Shown here: positions 42,982-53,857 of the stretch, one piece after another
Position numbering within the stretch: the first letter of the stretch is position 1
Layout: every line of letters starts with the position of its first letter
From: Stenotrophomonas rhizophila
GTDB lineage: Bacteria > Pseudomonadota > Gammaproteobacteria > Xanthomonadales > Xanthomonadaceae
Length of the DNA: 64,000 bases
Direction: 5' to 3'
Assembly: GCF_000661955.1 (NCBI RefSeq)
Contig: NZ_CP007597.1
Span: 558,001-622,000 of the forward strand
Made by a program: the position numbers and the translations under genes
Notes under the pieces: generated by a model
Told to the model about the DNA's origin: nothing
The model's database searches: none
The model's input: only the letters and a program-made list of their open reading frames with translations

Positions 42982-43043
42982 ACCCGCGCCTGGAAAGGGC
43001 CCGCGGTTCTGCTGGCCCCGCAGACGGGCGAAGACCCAAAAAC

Positions 43044-46123
<3,080 letters not shown>

Positions 46124-46208
46124 GCGCGCTCCCCGTTTCGCGTCAGGGCCAGTATTGCCGCGCGCGGGGCAAGACGGAATGAACGCCTGGCCGTGCGCCT
46201 GAAACAAC

Positions 46209-46231
46209 AACGGGCCCGCGAGGGGCCCGTT
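46209..46231 (-). terminator. Terminator after ompW
   Basis: AACGGGCCC pairs with GGGCCCGTT around five bases. On the minus strand it runs into TTGTTGTTT. It lies 29 bases after the ompW stop and insulates glpD. Confidence 0.75.
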
Positions 46232-46259
46232 GCGTTACTGCGTGTTGGCTGGCCGGTGC

Positions 46260-46898
46260 TTAGAAGCGGGCACCGATGCCGAAGCCGACGGTCCACGGAT
46301 CCAGCTTGGCCTTGTCGCCGGTCTTGTCACCGTTGACGGTCAGTTCCGGGCGCGAATGCATGTAGCGGGCATCGGCGCGGGCGAACCAGGTGCTGTTGAT
46401 GTTCATGTCCACGCCCACGGTGCCGATGGCGCCCTTGGCGGTTTCCAGCCCGATGTGGCCTACGTCGCTGGCCAGGTCTTCATTGCTGAAGTTCGACTCG
46501 TAGTAACCGACGCCCACGAACGGACGGAACACATTGTCGGCCTGGCCGAAGTGGTACTGGCCGCTCAGCGCGATCGGCTGCTGCTCAACCGTGCCCAGGC
46601 GCGCACCGTTGGTGCCGCGCACGCGGTGGTCGAACTTGTCGGCTGCGCCCCACAGTTCCACGGCCCAGTTGTCGTTGATGTAGTAGCTGAAGCTGACCGT
46701 CGGCGCCGGGCCACCGTCTACCTTGCGCACGCCGTCGATGGGATCGTTCTTGGGCTGCAGCAGCGACACGCCGCCGACCACGGCAAAATGCTTGCCCGAG
46801 GCGGTGTCGTCAGTGGTGGTGGTGTCCTGCGCGAAAGCGGCCGGTGCAAAGGCCAGTGCGGTCAGGGTTGCCAGGGTCAGGGTACGGATGGAGCGCAT
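46260..46898 (-). CDS. ompW: OmpW-family outer-membrane protein
   Basis: The protein has 212 residues from ATG 46898. The signal peptide ends AAFAQ. The mature protein is an eight-stranded barrel of the OmpW type: 'KHFAVVGGVSLLQPKND', 'PTVSFSYYINDNWAVELWG', 'FRPFVGVGYYESNFSNED' and 'KLDPWTVGFGIGARF' with terminal phenylalanine. OmpW proteins form hydrophobic channels for small nonpolar compounds. The leader holds a GC hairpin at 46932-46950. The gene is divergent from the DNA-glycosylase gene. Confidence 0.9.
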   Translation of the reverse strand: MRSIRTLTLATLTALAFAPAAFAQDTTTTDDTASGKHFAVVGGVSLLQPKNDPIDGVRKVDGGPAPTVSFSYYINDNWAVELWGAADKFDHRVRGTNGARLGTVEQQPIALSGQYHFGQADNVFRPFVGVGYYESNFSNEDLASDVGHIGLETAKGAIGTVGVDMNINSTWFARADARYMHSRPELTVNGDKTGDKAKLDPWTVGFGIGARF

Positions 46899-47092
46899 GG
46901 GGGAATCTCCTCAGGTATTTTTTTGTTCTGGGCCCCGTTGCTTCCGGGGCGAGGCAAACGTAGTCCCCGCAACATGAATCGAATCCGACGCGCGTTAAAT
47001 TTTAGTTTGTTCCGTTCAGCGAACAGCGGAAAATCCCTGCAATCGCGGGCAATTTGGCCGGCGAAGATGTTCATGCACCTGTTGGAGATGTG

Positions 47093-47614
47093 ATGGAAGC
47101 AACCACGTGCATCGGCTTGCCCGCGCAGGTATCACCGCAGTGCCGCGTGTTGGTGCTGGGCTCCATGCCCGGTGTGGCGTCGCTGCTGGCCGCGCAGTAC
47201 TACGCACATCCGCGCAATCGGTTCTGGCCGCTGATGCAGTTGTTGTGCGGCGTGGAGGCAACGCTTGCCTACCCCGCGCGCATGGCCGCACTCAACGCGG
47301 CCGGCGTGGGCCTGTGGGATGTCATCGGGCGCTGCGAGCGACGTGGCAGCCTGGATGCGTCGATCGTGCGCGGCAGTGAAGTTCCCAATGCGCTGCCTGC
47401 ACTGATGGCCGGATTGCCCCGGCTGCAGGCCATCGCCTGCAACGGCGGCACTGCCCACCAGCTGTTCATGGCCCGCATTGCACCGGCGCTGCCGGTCACC
47501 GATGGCGCGCCGGTGGTCTGGTCGCTGCCGTCCACCAGCCCGGCCAATGCGGCCTGGCCGCTGCCCCGGCTGCAGGCGGCATGGCAGCCGCTGGCGGACG
47601 CGTTGCAGGGCTGA
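47093..47614 (+). CDS. DNA-deoxyinosine glycosylase (family 6 uracil-DNA glycosylase superfamily)
   Basis: The protein has 173 residues starting MEATTCIGLP at ATG 47093, with GGAG six bases upstream. The sequence matches the hypoxanthine-DNA glycosylase family: 'RVLVLGSMPGVASLLAAQYY', 'AHPRNRFWPLMQLLCG', 'AALNAAGVGLWDVIGRCER', 'GSLDASIVRG' and 'LPSTSPANA'. It should excise hypoxanthine, formed by adenine deamination, from DNA. It is cytoplasmic and a single-gene unit. The gap to aceF (200 bases) holds a promoter and a palindrome. Confidence 0.85.
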   Translation: MEATTCIGLPAQVSPQCRVLVLGSMPGVASLLAAQYYAHPRNRFWPLMQLLCGVEATLAYPARMAALNAAGVGLWDVIGRCERRGSLDASIVRGSEVPNALPALMAGLPRLQAIACNGGTAHQLFMARIAPALPVTDGAPVVWSLPSTSPANAAWPLPRLQAAWQPLADALQG

Positions 47615-47711
47615 GGGAATGGCCCGGGCCGGACAATACGGTACCGACTGGAAAATACTGCTTCGTGCTGTACCAAGCACAAGCCCGCCAAGGCAGGCCA
47701 CTGCAACAGCT

Positions 47712-47723
47712 TGTCCCGGGACA
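47712..47723. promoter_or_regulatory. Perfect 12-bp palindrome upstream of aceF
   Basis: TGTCCCGGGACA is self-complementary and lies about 27 bases before the putative -35 of aceF. It may be an operator site. Confidence 0.35.
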
Positions 47724-47749
47724 GGGGCAGCAAAAAATCGCCCAGCCGG

Positions 47750-47777
47750 TTGGCGCTGCCGCCTCCTGCCCTACAAT
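47750..47777 (+). promoter_or_regulatory. Probable aceF promoter
   Basis: TTGGCG (47750-47755) and TACAAT (47772-47777) are separated by 16 bases. The start codon lies 37 bases downstream. Confidence 0.5.
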
Positions 47778-47814
47778 AGGCGATTCCCTACACCAGATTG
47801 CCGGAGTTATCCCC

Positions 47815-49218
47815 ATGGCCGAAATCAAGGAAGCACTTGTCCCCGATATCGGTGACTACAGCGATATCCCGGTAATCGAGGTGCTGGTCGCCGTTGGTGA
47901 CACCGTCAAGAAGGACCAGGGCCTGGTCACGCTGGAATCGGACAAGGCCACGATGGAAGTGCCGTCCTCGGTGGCGGGCGTGGTCAAGGAGATCAAGGTC
48001 AAGATCGGCGACAACCTGTCCGAGGGCAAGGTCGTGGCGCTGATCGAAGTGGCCGAAGGCGAGGCCACGCCGGCCGCTGCCGCTGCCCCGGCTGCCGCCG
48101 CCAAGACCGAAGCCGCCGAGACCGCGACCAAGGTCGAGCCGGTTGCCGCCCCGGCGCAGCCGGACAAGCTGGCCGCCCGCGAGATCGAGCAGGCCGCCGC
48201 CAAGCCGACCCAGCCGGCCCCGGCCGCTGCGACCCCGTCGGCCGGCGCGCCGACCAGCCCGCCGGTGCAGTTCAACGCCGACAGCGTGCTGCCGCAGAAG
48301 GTGCCCTATGCCTCCCCCGCGGTGCGCGTGTTCGCTCGCGAACTGGGCGTGGACCTGAACCAGCTGAGCGGCACCGAGAAGGGTGGCCGCATCACCAAGG
48401 GCGACGTGCAGACGTTCGTCAAGTCCGCGCTGACCGGCGGCGTCGCTGCCAGCGGCGGCACCGCGGCCGCCGGTGGTGGCCTGAACCTGCTGCCGTGGCC
48501 GAAGGTGGACTTCAGCAAGTTCGGTGAGGTCGAGGTCCAGCCGCTGTCGCGGATCAAGAAGATCTCCGGCGCCAACCTGGCGCGCAACTGGGCCATGATC
48601 CCGCACGTCACCCAGTTCGAGCAGGCCGACATCACCGAGCTGGAGGCCCTGCGCGTGGCCCTGAACAAGGAAAACGAGAAGGCTGGCATCAAGCTGACCA
48701 TGCTCGCCTTCCTGGTCAAGGCCAGCGCCGCGGCGCTGAAGAAGTTCCCCGAGTTCAACGCCTCGCTGGATGCCAGCGGCGAGAACCTGACCCTGAAGAA
48801 GTACTTCAACATCGGCTTCGCCGCCGATACGCCGAGCGGCCTGGTCGTGCCGGTGATCCGCGATGTCGACAAGAAGGGCGTGGTGCAGATCGCGCAGGAA
48901 TCGGGCGAACTGGCCAAGAAGGCGCGCGACGGCAAGCTGGGCCCGGCCGACATGAGCGGTGGCTGCTTCTCGATCAGCTCGCTGGGCGGGATCGGTGGCA
49001 CCGCGTTCACCCCCATCGTCAATGCACCGGAAGTGGCCATCCTGGGCGTGTCCAAGTCGTCGATCCAGCCGGTCTGGAACGGCAAGGAATTCGCCCCGAA
49101 GCTGATGCTGCCGCTGTCGCTGAGCTACGACCACCGCGTCATCGACGGTGCGCTGGCCGCCCGCTTCACCACCTACCTGTCGCAGGTGCTGGCCGACATG
49201 CGGCGCGTGCTGCTGTGA
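47815..49218 (+). CDS. aceF: Pyruvate dehydrogenase complex E2, dihydrolipoamide acetyltransferase
   Basis: The protein has 467 residues from ATG 47815. One lipoyl domain (1-78) has the modified lysine in TLESDKATME (Lys44). An alanine/proline-rich linker leads to the E1/E3-binding domain (~162-200, YASPAVRVFARELGVDLNQL). The catalytic domain (~225-467) carries 'QPLSRIKKISGANLARNWAM', 'PHVTQFEQADITELE' and the active-site SYDHRVIDG. Enteric E2 has three lipoyl domains; one is usual in Xanthomonadaceae. The E1 gene is not adjacent. A secreted-protein gene and lpd follow, so the operon links E2 to E3. Confidence 0.96.
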   Translation: MAEIKEALVPDIGDYSDIPVIEVLVAVGDTVKKDQGLVTLESDKATMEVPSSVAGVVKEIKVKIGDNLSEGKVVALIEVAEGEATPAAAAAPAAAAKTEAAETATKVEPVAAPAQPDKLAAREIEQAAAKPTQPAPAAATPSAGAPTSPPVQFNADSVLPQKVPYASPAVRVFARELGVDLNQLSGTEKGGRITKGDVQTFVKSALTGGVAASGGTAAAGGGLNLLPWPKVDFSKFGEVEVQPLSRIKKISGANLARNWAMIPHVTQFEQADITELEALRVALNKENEKAGIKLTMLAFLVKASAAALKKFPEFNASLDASGENLTLKKYFNIGFAADTPSGLVVPVIRDVDKKGVVQIAQESGELAKKARDGKLGPADMSGGCFSISSLGGIGGTAFTPIVNAPEVAILGVSKSSIQPVWNGKEFAPKLMLPLSLSYDHRVIDGALAARFTTYLSQVLADMRRVLL

Positions 49219-49253
49219 GGCAAGGCCTGGCGTTGCAGCCGGGCAGGGCCGCC

Positions 49254-49910
49254 ATGAAGCCGGGCAGAGCCCGGCTCTACGTGGCTTTGGTGCTGGGCAT
49301 GGTGCCGGCGGCGCAGGCGCTCGCGGCGGACTGCAGCTCCGGCCTCGGCCGCGGCTGGCCGCCGGCGGTGGGCAACTACGGCCAGGCCGTGGAAACCCTG
49401 TTCGAAGGCAAGGCACAGCCGGCGCTGTCGCTGGTGACCCTGCCCAAGAGCGGGGTTGAAACCGGCGTGGCACTGCTGCCGGGCACCCAGGAACAGGAAT
49501 GGACGCTGCGTTACAGCCGCGCCGACAAGCGGGTCTACAGCTGGAACAACAGCGCCCGCCAGGGCGGTCTTGAACTGCGCGTGGACCAGGAGCCGGACCA
49601 GTACCAGGTCAGCATCCCGGCCGCGCTGGCACAGCGCCTGGTGCGCAGCTGGCAGGCCGCGCTGGACGCGGCGGTGCCGGCCGACCGCAAGGCGGCGGTG
49701 CTGGACGGCGAGGTGCTGTCCTTCCAGGTGGGCGGGCAGCGCTTCAGCGGCCCGCGCCCGGAATGCGGTACCGGCAAGCTGATGATGAAACAGGTGGCGC
49801 TGCTGATCGAAGCCAGCGACACCAAGGAAAAGAAGCTCGACCGTCGCTGGAAAGATCTGGACGAGTCGCTCGACGAACTGCAGCAACTGCTCGCCGGCAC
49901 CGCCGGCTGA
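49254..49910 (+). CDS. Secreted hypothetical protein between aceF and lpd
   Basis: The protein has 218 residues if it starts at ATG 49254. A GTG at 49282 would give a shorter signal peptide. The N-terminus is a signal peptide (VALVLGMVPAAQALAA), so the product should be periplasmic. The mature part has two cysteines ([12 protein letters not shown] and PECGTGKL) and a charged C-terminal helix (TKEKKLDRRWKDLDESL). I recognise no family. Its first codons overlap a REP palindrome (49258-49280), which supplies residues such as PGRARLY. It sits inside the aceF-lpd unit with gaps of 35 and 17 bases. Confidence 0.7.
   Translation: MKPGRARLYVALVLGMVPAAQALAADCSSGLGRGWPPAVGNYGQAVETLFEGKAQPALSLVTLPKSGVETGVALLPGTQEQEWTLRYSRADKRVYSWNNSARQGGLELRVDQEPDQYQVSIPAALAQRLVRSWQAALDAAVPADRKAAVLDGEVLSFQVGGQRFSGPRPECGTGKLMMKQVALLIEASDTKEKKLDRRWKDLDESLDELQQLLAGTAG
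49258..49280 (-). repeat. GTAG-type REP palindrome inside the 5' end of a gene
   Basis: On the minus strand GTAG is followed by AGCCGGGCTCTGCCCGGCT, a perfect stem. It lies in the first codons of the secreted-protein gene. Confidence 0.75.
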
Positions 49911-49927
49911 GTACCAGGAGAACAACA

Positions 49928-51742
49928 ATGGCCGCAATTGAAATCAAGGTTCCCGACATCGGCGATTACAGCGGTGTGCCGGTGATCGAACTGCTGGTTG
50001 CCGTGGGCGACACGGTGAAGAAGGACCAGGGTCTGGTCACGCTGGAGTCGGACAAGGCAACGCTGGAAGTGCCGTCGTCGGCCGCCGGCGTGGTCAAGGA
50101 AATCAAGGTCAAGCTCGGCGACAACCTGTCCGAAGGCGACGTGGTGCTGCTGCTGGACGCCGAAGGCGAGGCCGCCGCACCGGCTGCGCCGGCCAAGGCC
50201 GACGCACCCAAGGCGGAGGCCGCACCGGCCAGCAAGCCGCCGGTGACCCCGTCGCACCGCGCCCCGGCCGAACCGGCCGCGCCGCAGCCGGCGCTGTCGT
50301 CGGGCAAGCCGGCCGACATCGAATGCAAGATGGTGGTGCTGGGCGCCGGCCCGGGCGGTTACACCGCCGCGTTCCGCTCGGCCGACCTGGGCGTGGACAC
50401 GGTGTTGATCGAGCGGTACGCCAGCCTCGGCGGCGTCTGCCTCAACGTGGGCTGCATTCCGTCCAAGGCGCTGCTGCATGCTGCCGCGGTGATCGATGAA
50501 GTCGCCCATGCCGGTGATTTCGGCGTCGAGTTCGGCGCGCCCACGATCACCCTGGACAAGCTGCGCGGCTTCAAGGAAAAGGTGGTCACCCAGCTGACCA
50601 AGGGCCTGGCCGGCATGGCCAAGCAGCGCAAGGTGCGCACGGTGCAGGGCCTGGCCACGTTCGTGTCGGCCAACGAGCTGGAGATCGTCGGCGACGACGG
50701 CAAGACCCAGCTGCTGCGTTTCGAGCAGTGCATCATCGCCGCCGGTTCGCAGGCGGTGAAGCTGCCGAACTTCCCGTGGGACGACAAGCGCGTGATGGAT
50801 TCCACCGATGCATTGGAGCTGGCCGAGGTGCCGGGTTCGTTGCTGGTGGTGGGCGGCGGCATCATCGGCCTGGAAATGGCGACGGTGTATGCGGCCCTGG
50901 GCAGCAAGGTGACGGTGGTGGAGTTCATGGACCAGCTGATGCCGGGCGCCGACAAGGACCTGGTGAAGCCGCTGGCCGACCGTCTGAAGAAGCAGGGCGT
51001 GGAGGTTCATCTGAAGACCAAGGCGTCGGGCGTGAGCGCCGACGCCAAGGGCATCACGGTGACCTTCGAAGCCGCCGAGGAAGGTCAGACGCCGGCATTG
51101 GCGCAGGGCACCTTCGACCGCGTGCTGGTGGCCGTGGGCCGCTCGCCGAACGGCAAGAAGATCGACGCGGACAAGGCCGGCGTGCAGGTCACCGACCGCG
51201 GCTTCATTCCGGTCGACCGGCAGATGCGCACCAACGTGCCGCACATCTTTGCCATCGGCGATATCGTCGGCAACCCGATGCTGGCCCACAAGGCCACGCA
51301 TGAGGGCAAGCTGGCGGCCGAAGTGGCTGCCGGCCACAAGAAGGAGTGGGTGGCCCGCGTGATTCCGTCGGTGGCCTACACCAACCCGGAAATCGCCTGG
51401 GTCGGCGTGACCGAGACCGAAGCCAAGGCCAAGGGCCTGAAGGTCGGCGTGGCCAAGTTCCCGTGGGCCGCCAGCGGCCGCGCGATCGGCATCGGTCGCA
51501 CCGAGGGCTTCACCAAGCTGATCTTCGACGAAGACAGCCATCGCATCATCGGTGGTGCCATCGTCGGTGTGCATGCTGGTGATCTGCTGGCCGAGATCGG
51601 CCTGGCAATCGAGATGGGTGCAGAGGCCGAGGACATCGGCCACACCATCCATGCGCACCCGACGCTGAGCGAATCAGTGGCGATGGCCTCGGAAATCTAC
51701 GACGGCACGATCACCGATCTGTACATGCCCAAGAAGCGGTAA
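49928..51742 (+). CDS. lpd: Dihydrolipoyl dehydrogenase (E3) with N-terminal lipoyl domain
   Basis: The protein has 604 residues from ATG 49928. An N-terminal lipoyl domain (1-77, Lys43 in TLESDKATLE) and an alanine/proline linker precede a complete flavoprotein. That part has FAD fold VVLGAGPGGYTAAFRSADLG, redox cysteines in GGVCLNVGCIPSK (Cys171, Cys176), NAD fold LLVVGGGIIGLEMA and the catalytic histidine-glutamate in HAHPTLSE. It reoxidises E2 dihydrolipoamide with NAD. The extra lipoyl domain is known from Neisseria, Alcaligenes and Xanthomonas-type E3 proteins. It closely matches the aceF lipoyl domain. A strong terminator follows. Confidence 0.96.
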   Translation: MAAIEIKVPDIGDYSGVPVIELLVAVGDTVKKDQGLVTLESDKATLEVPSSAAGVVKEIKVKLGDNLSEGDVVLLLDAEGEAAAPAAPAKADAPKAEAAPASKPPVTPSHRAPAEPAAPQPALSSGKPADIECKMVVLGAGPGGYTAAFRSADLGVDTVLIERYASLGGVCLNVGCIPSKALLHAAAVIDEVAHAGDFGVEFGAPTITLDKLRGFKEKVVTQLTKGLAGMAKQRKVRTVQGLATFVSANELEIVGDDGKTQLLRFEQCIIAAGSQAVKLPNFPWDDKRVMDSTDALELAEVPGSLLVVGGGIIGLEMATVYAALGSKVTVVEFMDQLMPGADKDLVKPLADRLKKQGVEVHLKTKASGVSADAKGITVTFEAAEEGQTPALAQGTFDRVLVAVGRSPNGKKIDADKAGVQVTDRGFIPVDRQMRTNVPHIFAIGDIVGNPMLAHKATHEGKLAAEVAAGHKKEWVARVIPSVAYTNPEIAWVGVTETEAKAKGLKVGVAKFPWAASGRAIGIGRTEGFTKLIFDEDSHRIIGGAIVGVHAGDLLAEIGLAIEMGAEAEDIGHTIHAHPTLSESVAMASEIYDGTITDLYMPKKR

Positions 51743-51774
51743 ATCACGTCCGTTGGTCGCGACACCGGTTCAAC

Positions 51775-51802
51775 AAAAACCCCGGCAAACGCCGGGGTTT
51801 TT
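51775..51802. terminator. Bidirectional terminator after lpd
   Basis: AAAAACCCCGGC pairs with GCCGGGGTTTTT around AAAC. There is a thymine tract on both strands. It lies 33 bases after the lpd stop. Confidence 0.9.
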
Positions 51803-51862
51803 CGTTGCTGCGTGGCGCGGGGCGGGGCTGTGTCTTTGCCTGCTTTGGTCGCGACCGGATGG

Positions 51863-51967
51863 GCCCCTTCGTGACCGGCAGGCCTTTCTGCAAATGTCCC
51901 CCGGCGCCGGCCTACGGCCGTCACCTCCTCCTTTATTTTGCGAAAGACCTGCCGGCCACGAAGGGGC
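51863..51967 (+). repeat. Long hairpin E, single copy between convergent genes
   Basis: GCCCCTTCGTGACCGGCAGG pairs with CCTGCCGGCCACGAAGGGGC with one A-C mismatch, and the stem continues to CTTTC/GAAAG. The loop begins TGCAAATGTCCCCCGG and ends CACCTCCTCCTTTATTTTGC, nearly as in hairpins A and C. The arms differ greatly from A and C but stay paired. It lies between the lpd and barrel-protein stops. Confidence 0.8.
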
Positions 51968-52095
51968 TCCGCTTGCTGCAAGAAACAGCGTCGCTCCTTG
52001 GTGCCCTCCACACCTGTTGCCTGACAGCCCACCCAAACAAAAACGCGACAACAGGTTGCCCTGTTGCCGCGCTCGGAGAGAGGTTCTGCGGTTGC

Positions 52096-52914
52096 TTAGA
52101 AGGTGAGGCTGATGCCGGCCACCGGACCCTTGAATTCCTGCTTCAGGCCGATGGTGCCGTCGCTGCCCTTCTGGTCCACGTCCAGCTTGAACCAGTCGTA
52201 GCCGGCGAACACGCCGAAGTTCTTGGTCAGGCGGTAATCCACGATCGCATTGGCGCGGGTCAGGTCGCCCTTGTAGTCGTCGAAGTTGCCCCAGCTCGTG
52301 TTGAGGTACTGGCCCTGCAGCGTGATCAGCCACTTTTCCGACGGCGTGAAGCTCATGCGGGCGCCCACCACCGGGGCCACACCATCGGCCTTCTCGTCGA
52401 GGAAGCGGCCCTGGTACAGGTCACCCACGTCGGCATAGGCCTTGGTGCTCACCTTGGCGTACTCGGCACCCAGCTGCAGGCCCAGGTCGAACTTCTCGGT
52501 GTCCACCACCGAGTAGTCGTACACCAGGCTGGCCACCTGATACTTCAGCTCGCCCTTGACGAAGCTGTCGGCAGGCACCGTCACGCCGCCGTAGGAAATG
52601 TCCTGGCCGAGCGTCTCGCGGCGGTCCTTGTCGTACTTGAAGTAGTTGAACAGCAGGCGCTGGCGGTCGCTGATGCGGAACATACCGTCGATGCGCGGCT
52701 CCCACTCCTTGCCACCCAGCTTGAAGTCCTCGGAGAAGCCCACGTCCTGGCCGGCAACGGTGGTGTTGCCACGGATCGTGTTGTCCGAATCGATGTTCAT
52801 CGCGCCCAGGCGCAGGGCGAAGCGATCATCACCTTCAGCGGCGCTGGCAGTGTTGGCGTGGGTCAGTGCCGCCATGGCCAGCGGCAGGGCGAGCAGGGGG
52901 AGCATCAGGCGCAT
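52096..52914 (-). CDS. Outer-membrane beta-barrel protein of unknown function
   Basis: The protein has 272 residues from ATG 52914, with AAGGA nine bases upstream. A signal peptide (MLPLLALPLAMAALTHANTA) is followed by ~12 amphipathic strands with short turns, for example 'RFALRLGAMNIDSDN', 'KLGGKEWEPRIDGMFRI' and 'GLQLGAEYAKVSTKAYADVG'. The last strand ends GISLTF, a typical terminal-phenylalanine barrel signature. I cannot name the family beyond an OmpA/OmpW-like barrel. It is convergent with lpd. Upstream, the 543-bp gap to atpI holds a minus-strand terminator and the atp promoter. Confidence 0.75.
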   Translation of the reverse strand: MRLMLPLLALPLAMAALTHANTASAAEGDDRFALRLGAMNIDSDNTIRGNTTVAGQDVGFSEDFKLGGKEWEPRIDGMFRISDRQRLLFNYFKYDKDRRETLGQDISYGGVTVPADSFVKGELKYQVASLVYDYSVVDTEKFDLGLQLGAEYAKVSTKAYADVGDLYQGRFLDEKADGVAPVVGARMSFTPSEKWLITLQGQYLNTSWGNFDDYKGDLTRANAIVDYRLTKNFGVFAGYDWFKLDVDQKGSDGTIGLKQEFKGPVAGISLTF

Positions 52915-53122
52915 CGGTGTGTGTCCTTGCAGTGATTCATTGATGTGGAATCACTTTGCCCAGCGCCGCGTCCACCATTCGTGAACGTATGGTGGACGCT
53001 GTGTGTACCGTTCATGCGCCGGGGCGTGCCGTCGGTCACATCGGTGGCCGCAACGCGCCCTGGAGCCCGTTCAGGCAACCGCCGTGGCGCGGATTCGGCG
53101 CCAACGACCGGGCCACGGCCGG

Positions 53123-53159
53123 AAAAAAAGTGGCCCCGGAGAGAGTTCGGGGCCACTTT
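53123..53159 (-). terminator. Strong minus-strand terminator with no known gene upstream of it
   Basis: AAAGTGGCCCC pairs with GGGGCCACTTT around a ten-base loop. On the minus strand it runs into seven thymines. It lies upstream of the barrel gene start, so it must end a transcript coming from beyond 53160. Confidence 0.8.
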
Positions 53160-53350
53160 GGGGTGCCAGACCTGCCACAAGGGCGTCGACGAGGATCGAA
53201 ATGAGCAGGTCGATTGATCTGACAGGAGGCTGCGACCAAAGTTCAATTGGTGCGTCGCAACAGGCGTAGAGCCAGTCAGGCCGGGATTAGCCCGCCGGTG
53301 GAACGCAAAATCTGTGGCGATGCAGCAACTTGCGGCTATCCGGGATGAAC
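53160..53350 (-). ncRNA. Possible small RNA ending at the minus-strand terminator
   Basis: No reading frame here looks like a protein, yet a strong terminator closes the stretch on the minus strand at 53123-53159. I could not fold a tRNA, 6S or other known RNA from it. The 5' end and promoter are not defined. The call rests on the terminator alone. Confidence 0.25.
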
Positions 53351-53359
53351 AGGGGGCGG

Positions 53360-53389
53360 TTGTCTCGCAAATTGTCCCGTTGCTATAAT
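53360..53389 (+). promoter_or_regulatory. Promoter of the atp operon
   Basis: TTGTCT (53360-53365) and a perfect TATAAT (53384-53389), preceded by TG at -15, are 18 bases apart. The atpI start lies 69 bases downstream. Confidence 0.7.
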
Positions 53390-53457
53390 TTGGCGGCTCG
53401 ACGGGGCGCTTGCTTGCGACCTCGGCCTTTCTACTCAAGATCTTGCAGGACATACGT

Positions 53458-53826
53458 GTGCTGAACTCCGTTGATTCGGGTCGGCGACTGATGCTGCGCG
53501 CAGCGGTTTACCCGCTGGCTGCAGTGGCTGTCCTGGCTCTGGCCTTCCTGCTGCTGGCAGGAACGATGTACGCCCTGGGGGCGCTGGCATCGGGTGTGGC
53601 GGTGTCGGCCGGTGGCTGGGTCGCGGCGCGCATGGCGTTGGGTGGCGGGGTGCAGGCGGCTGGATCGGCAATGACCCGCCTGATCCTGGCCGTGGTGGCA
53701 AAGTGGGTACTCGTTTTCGGTGTCCTGATGGTGGGGTTCCTGGTCTTCAAGCTGCCTGCATTGGCGCTGTTGGCCGGTATCGCCGTCGGGTTGATGTTCC
53801 AGGTCCTGGCTCTGGCCAGGCGCTGA
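53458..53826 (+). CDS. atpI: ATP synthase accessory protein I
   Basis: The protein has 122 residues from a GTG start at 53458, with AGGA upstream. It is a small inner-membrane protein with four hydrophobic segments (for example VAVLALAFLLLAGTMYALGA and WVLVFGVLMVGFLVFKLPAL). Position, size and hydropathy match AtpI (UncI), which helps assemble the c-ring and is expendable in E. coli. Sequence conservation in this family is low, so the call leans on its place directly before atpB. Confidence 0.8.
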   Translation: MLNSVDSGRRLMLRAAVYPLAAVAVLALAFLLLAGTMYALGALASGVAVSAGGWVAARMALGGGVQAAGSAMTRLILAVVAKWVLVFGVLMVGFLVFKLPALALLAGIAVGLMFQVLALARR

Positions 53827-53857
53827 TCCCCTTTATTTAACTCAAGGTTCCGGACAC

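Larger units (their letters stand above)
42684..43037. repeat. Composite hairpin element 2 (two long hairpins between convergent genes)
   Basis: This 354-bp stretch fills the gap between the metQ and glpK stops. It starts GGTTCTTC and ends GAAGACCC. It holds hairpin C (42714-42812) and hairpin D (42854-42981), 41 bases apart, in the same order and orientation as hairpins A and B. It is shorter than element 1 because it lacks ~100 bases at the left. No coding frame is supported. Confidence 0.75.

Noticed and set aside
29801..43037. Insertion sequence or composite transposon bounded by the two hairpin elements
   Set aside because: There is no transposase between or next to them, and the genes inside are ordinary chromosomal ones such as hemC, opgH and algZ-algR.
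53160..53400. tRNA or known structural RNA upstream of the atp operon
   Set aside because: I could not form an acceptor stem with matching T and anticodon arms, so it is kept only as a weak small-RNA candidate.
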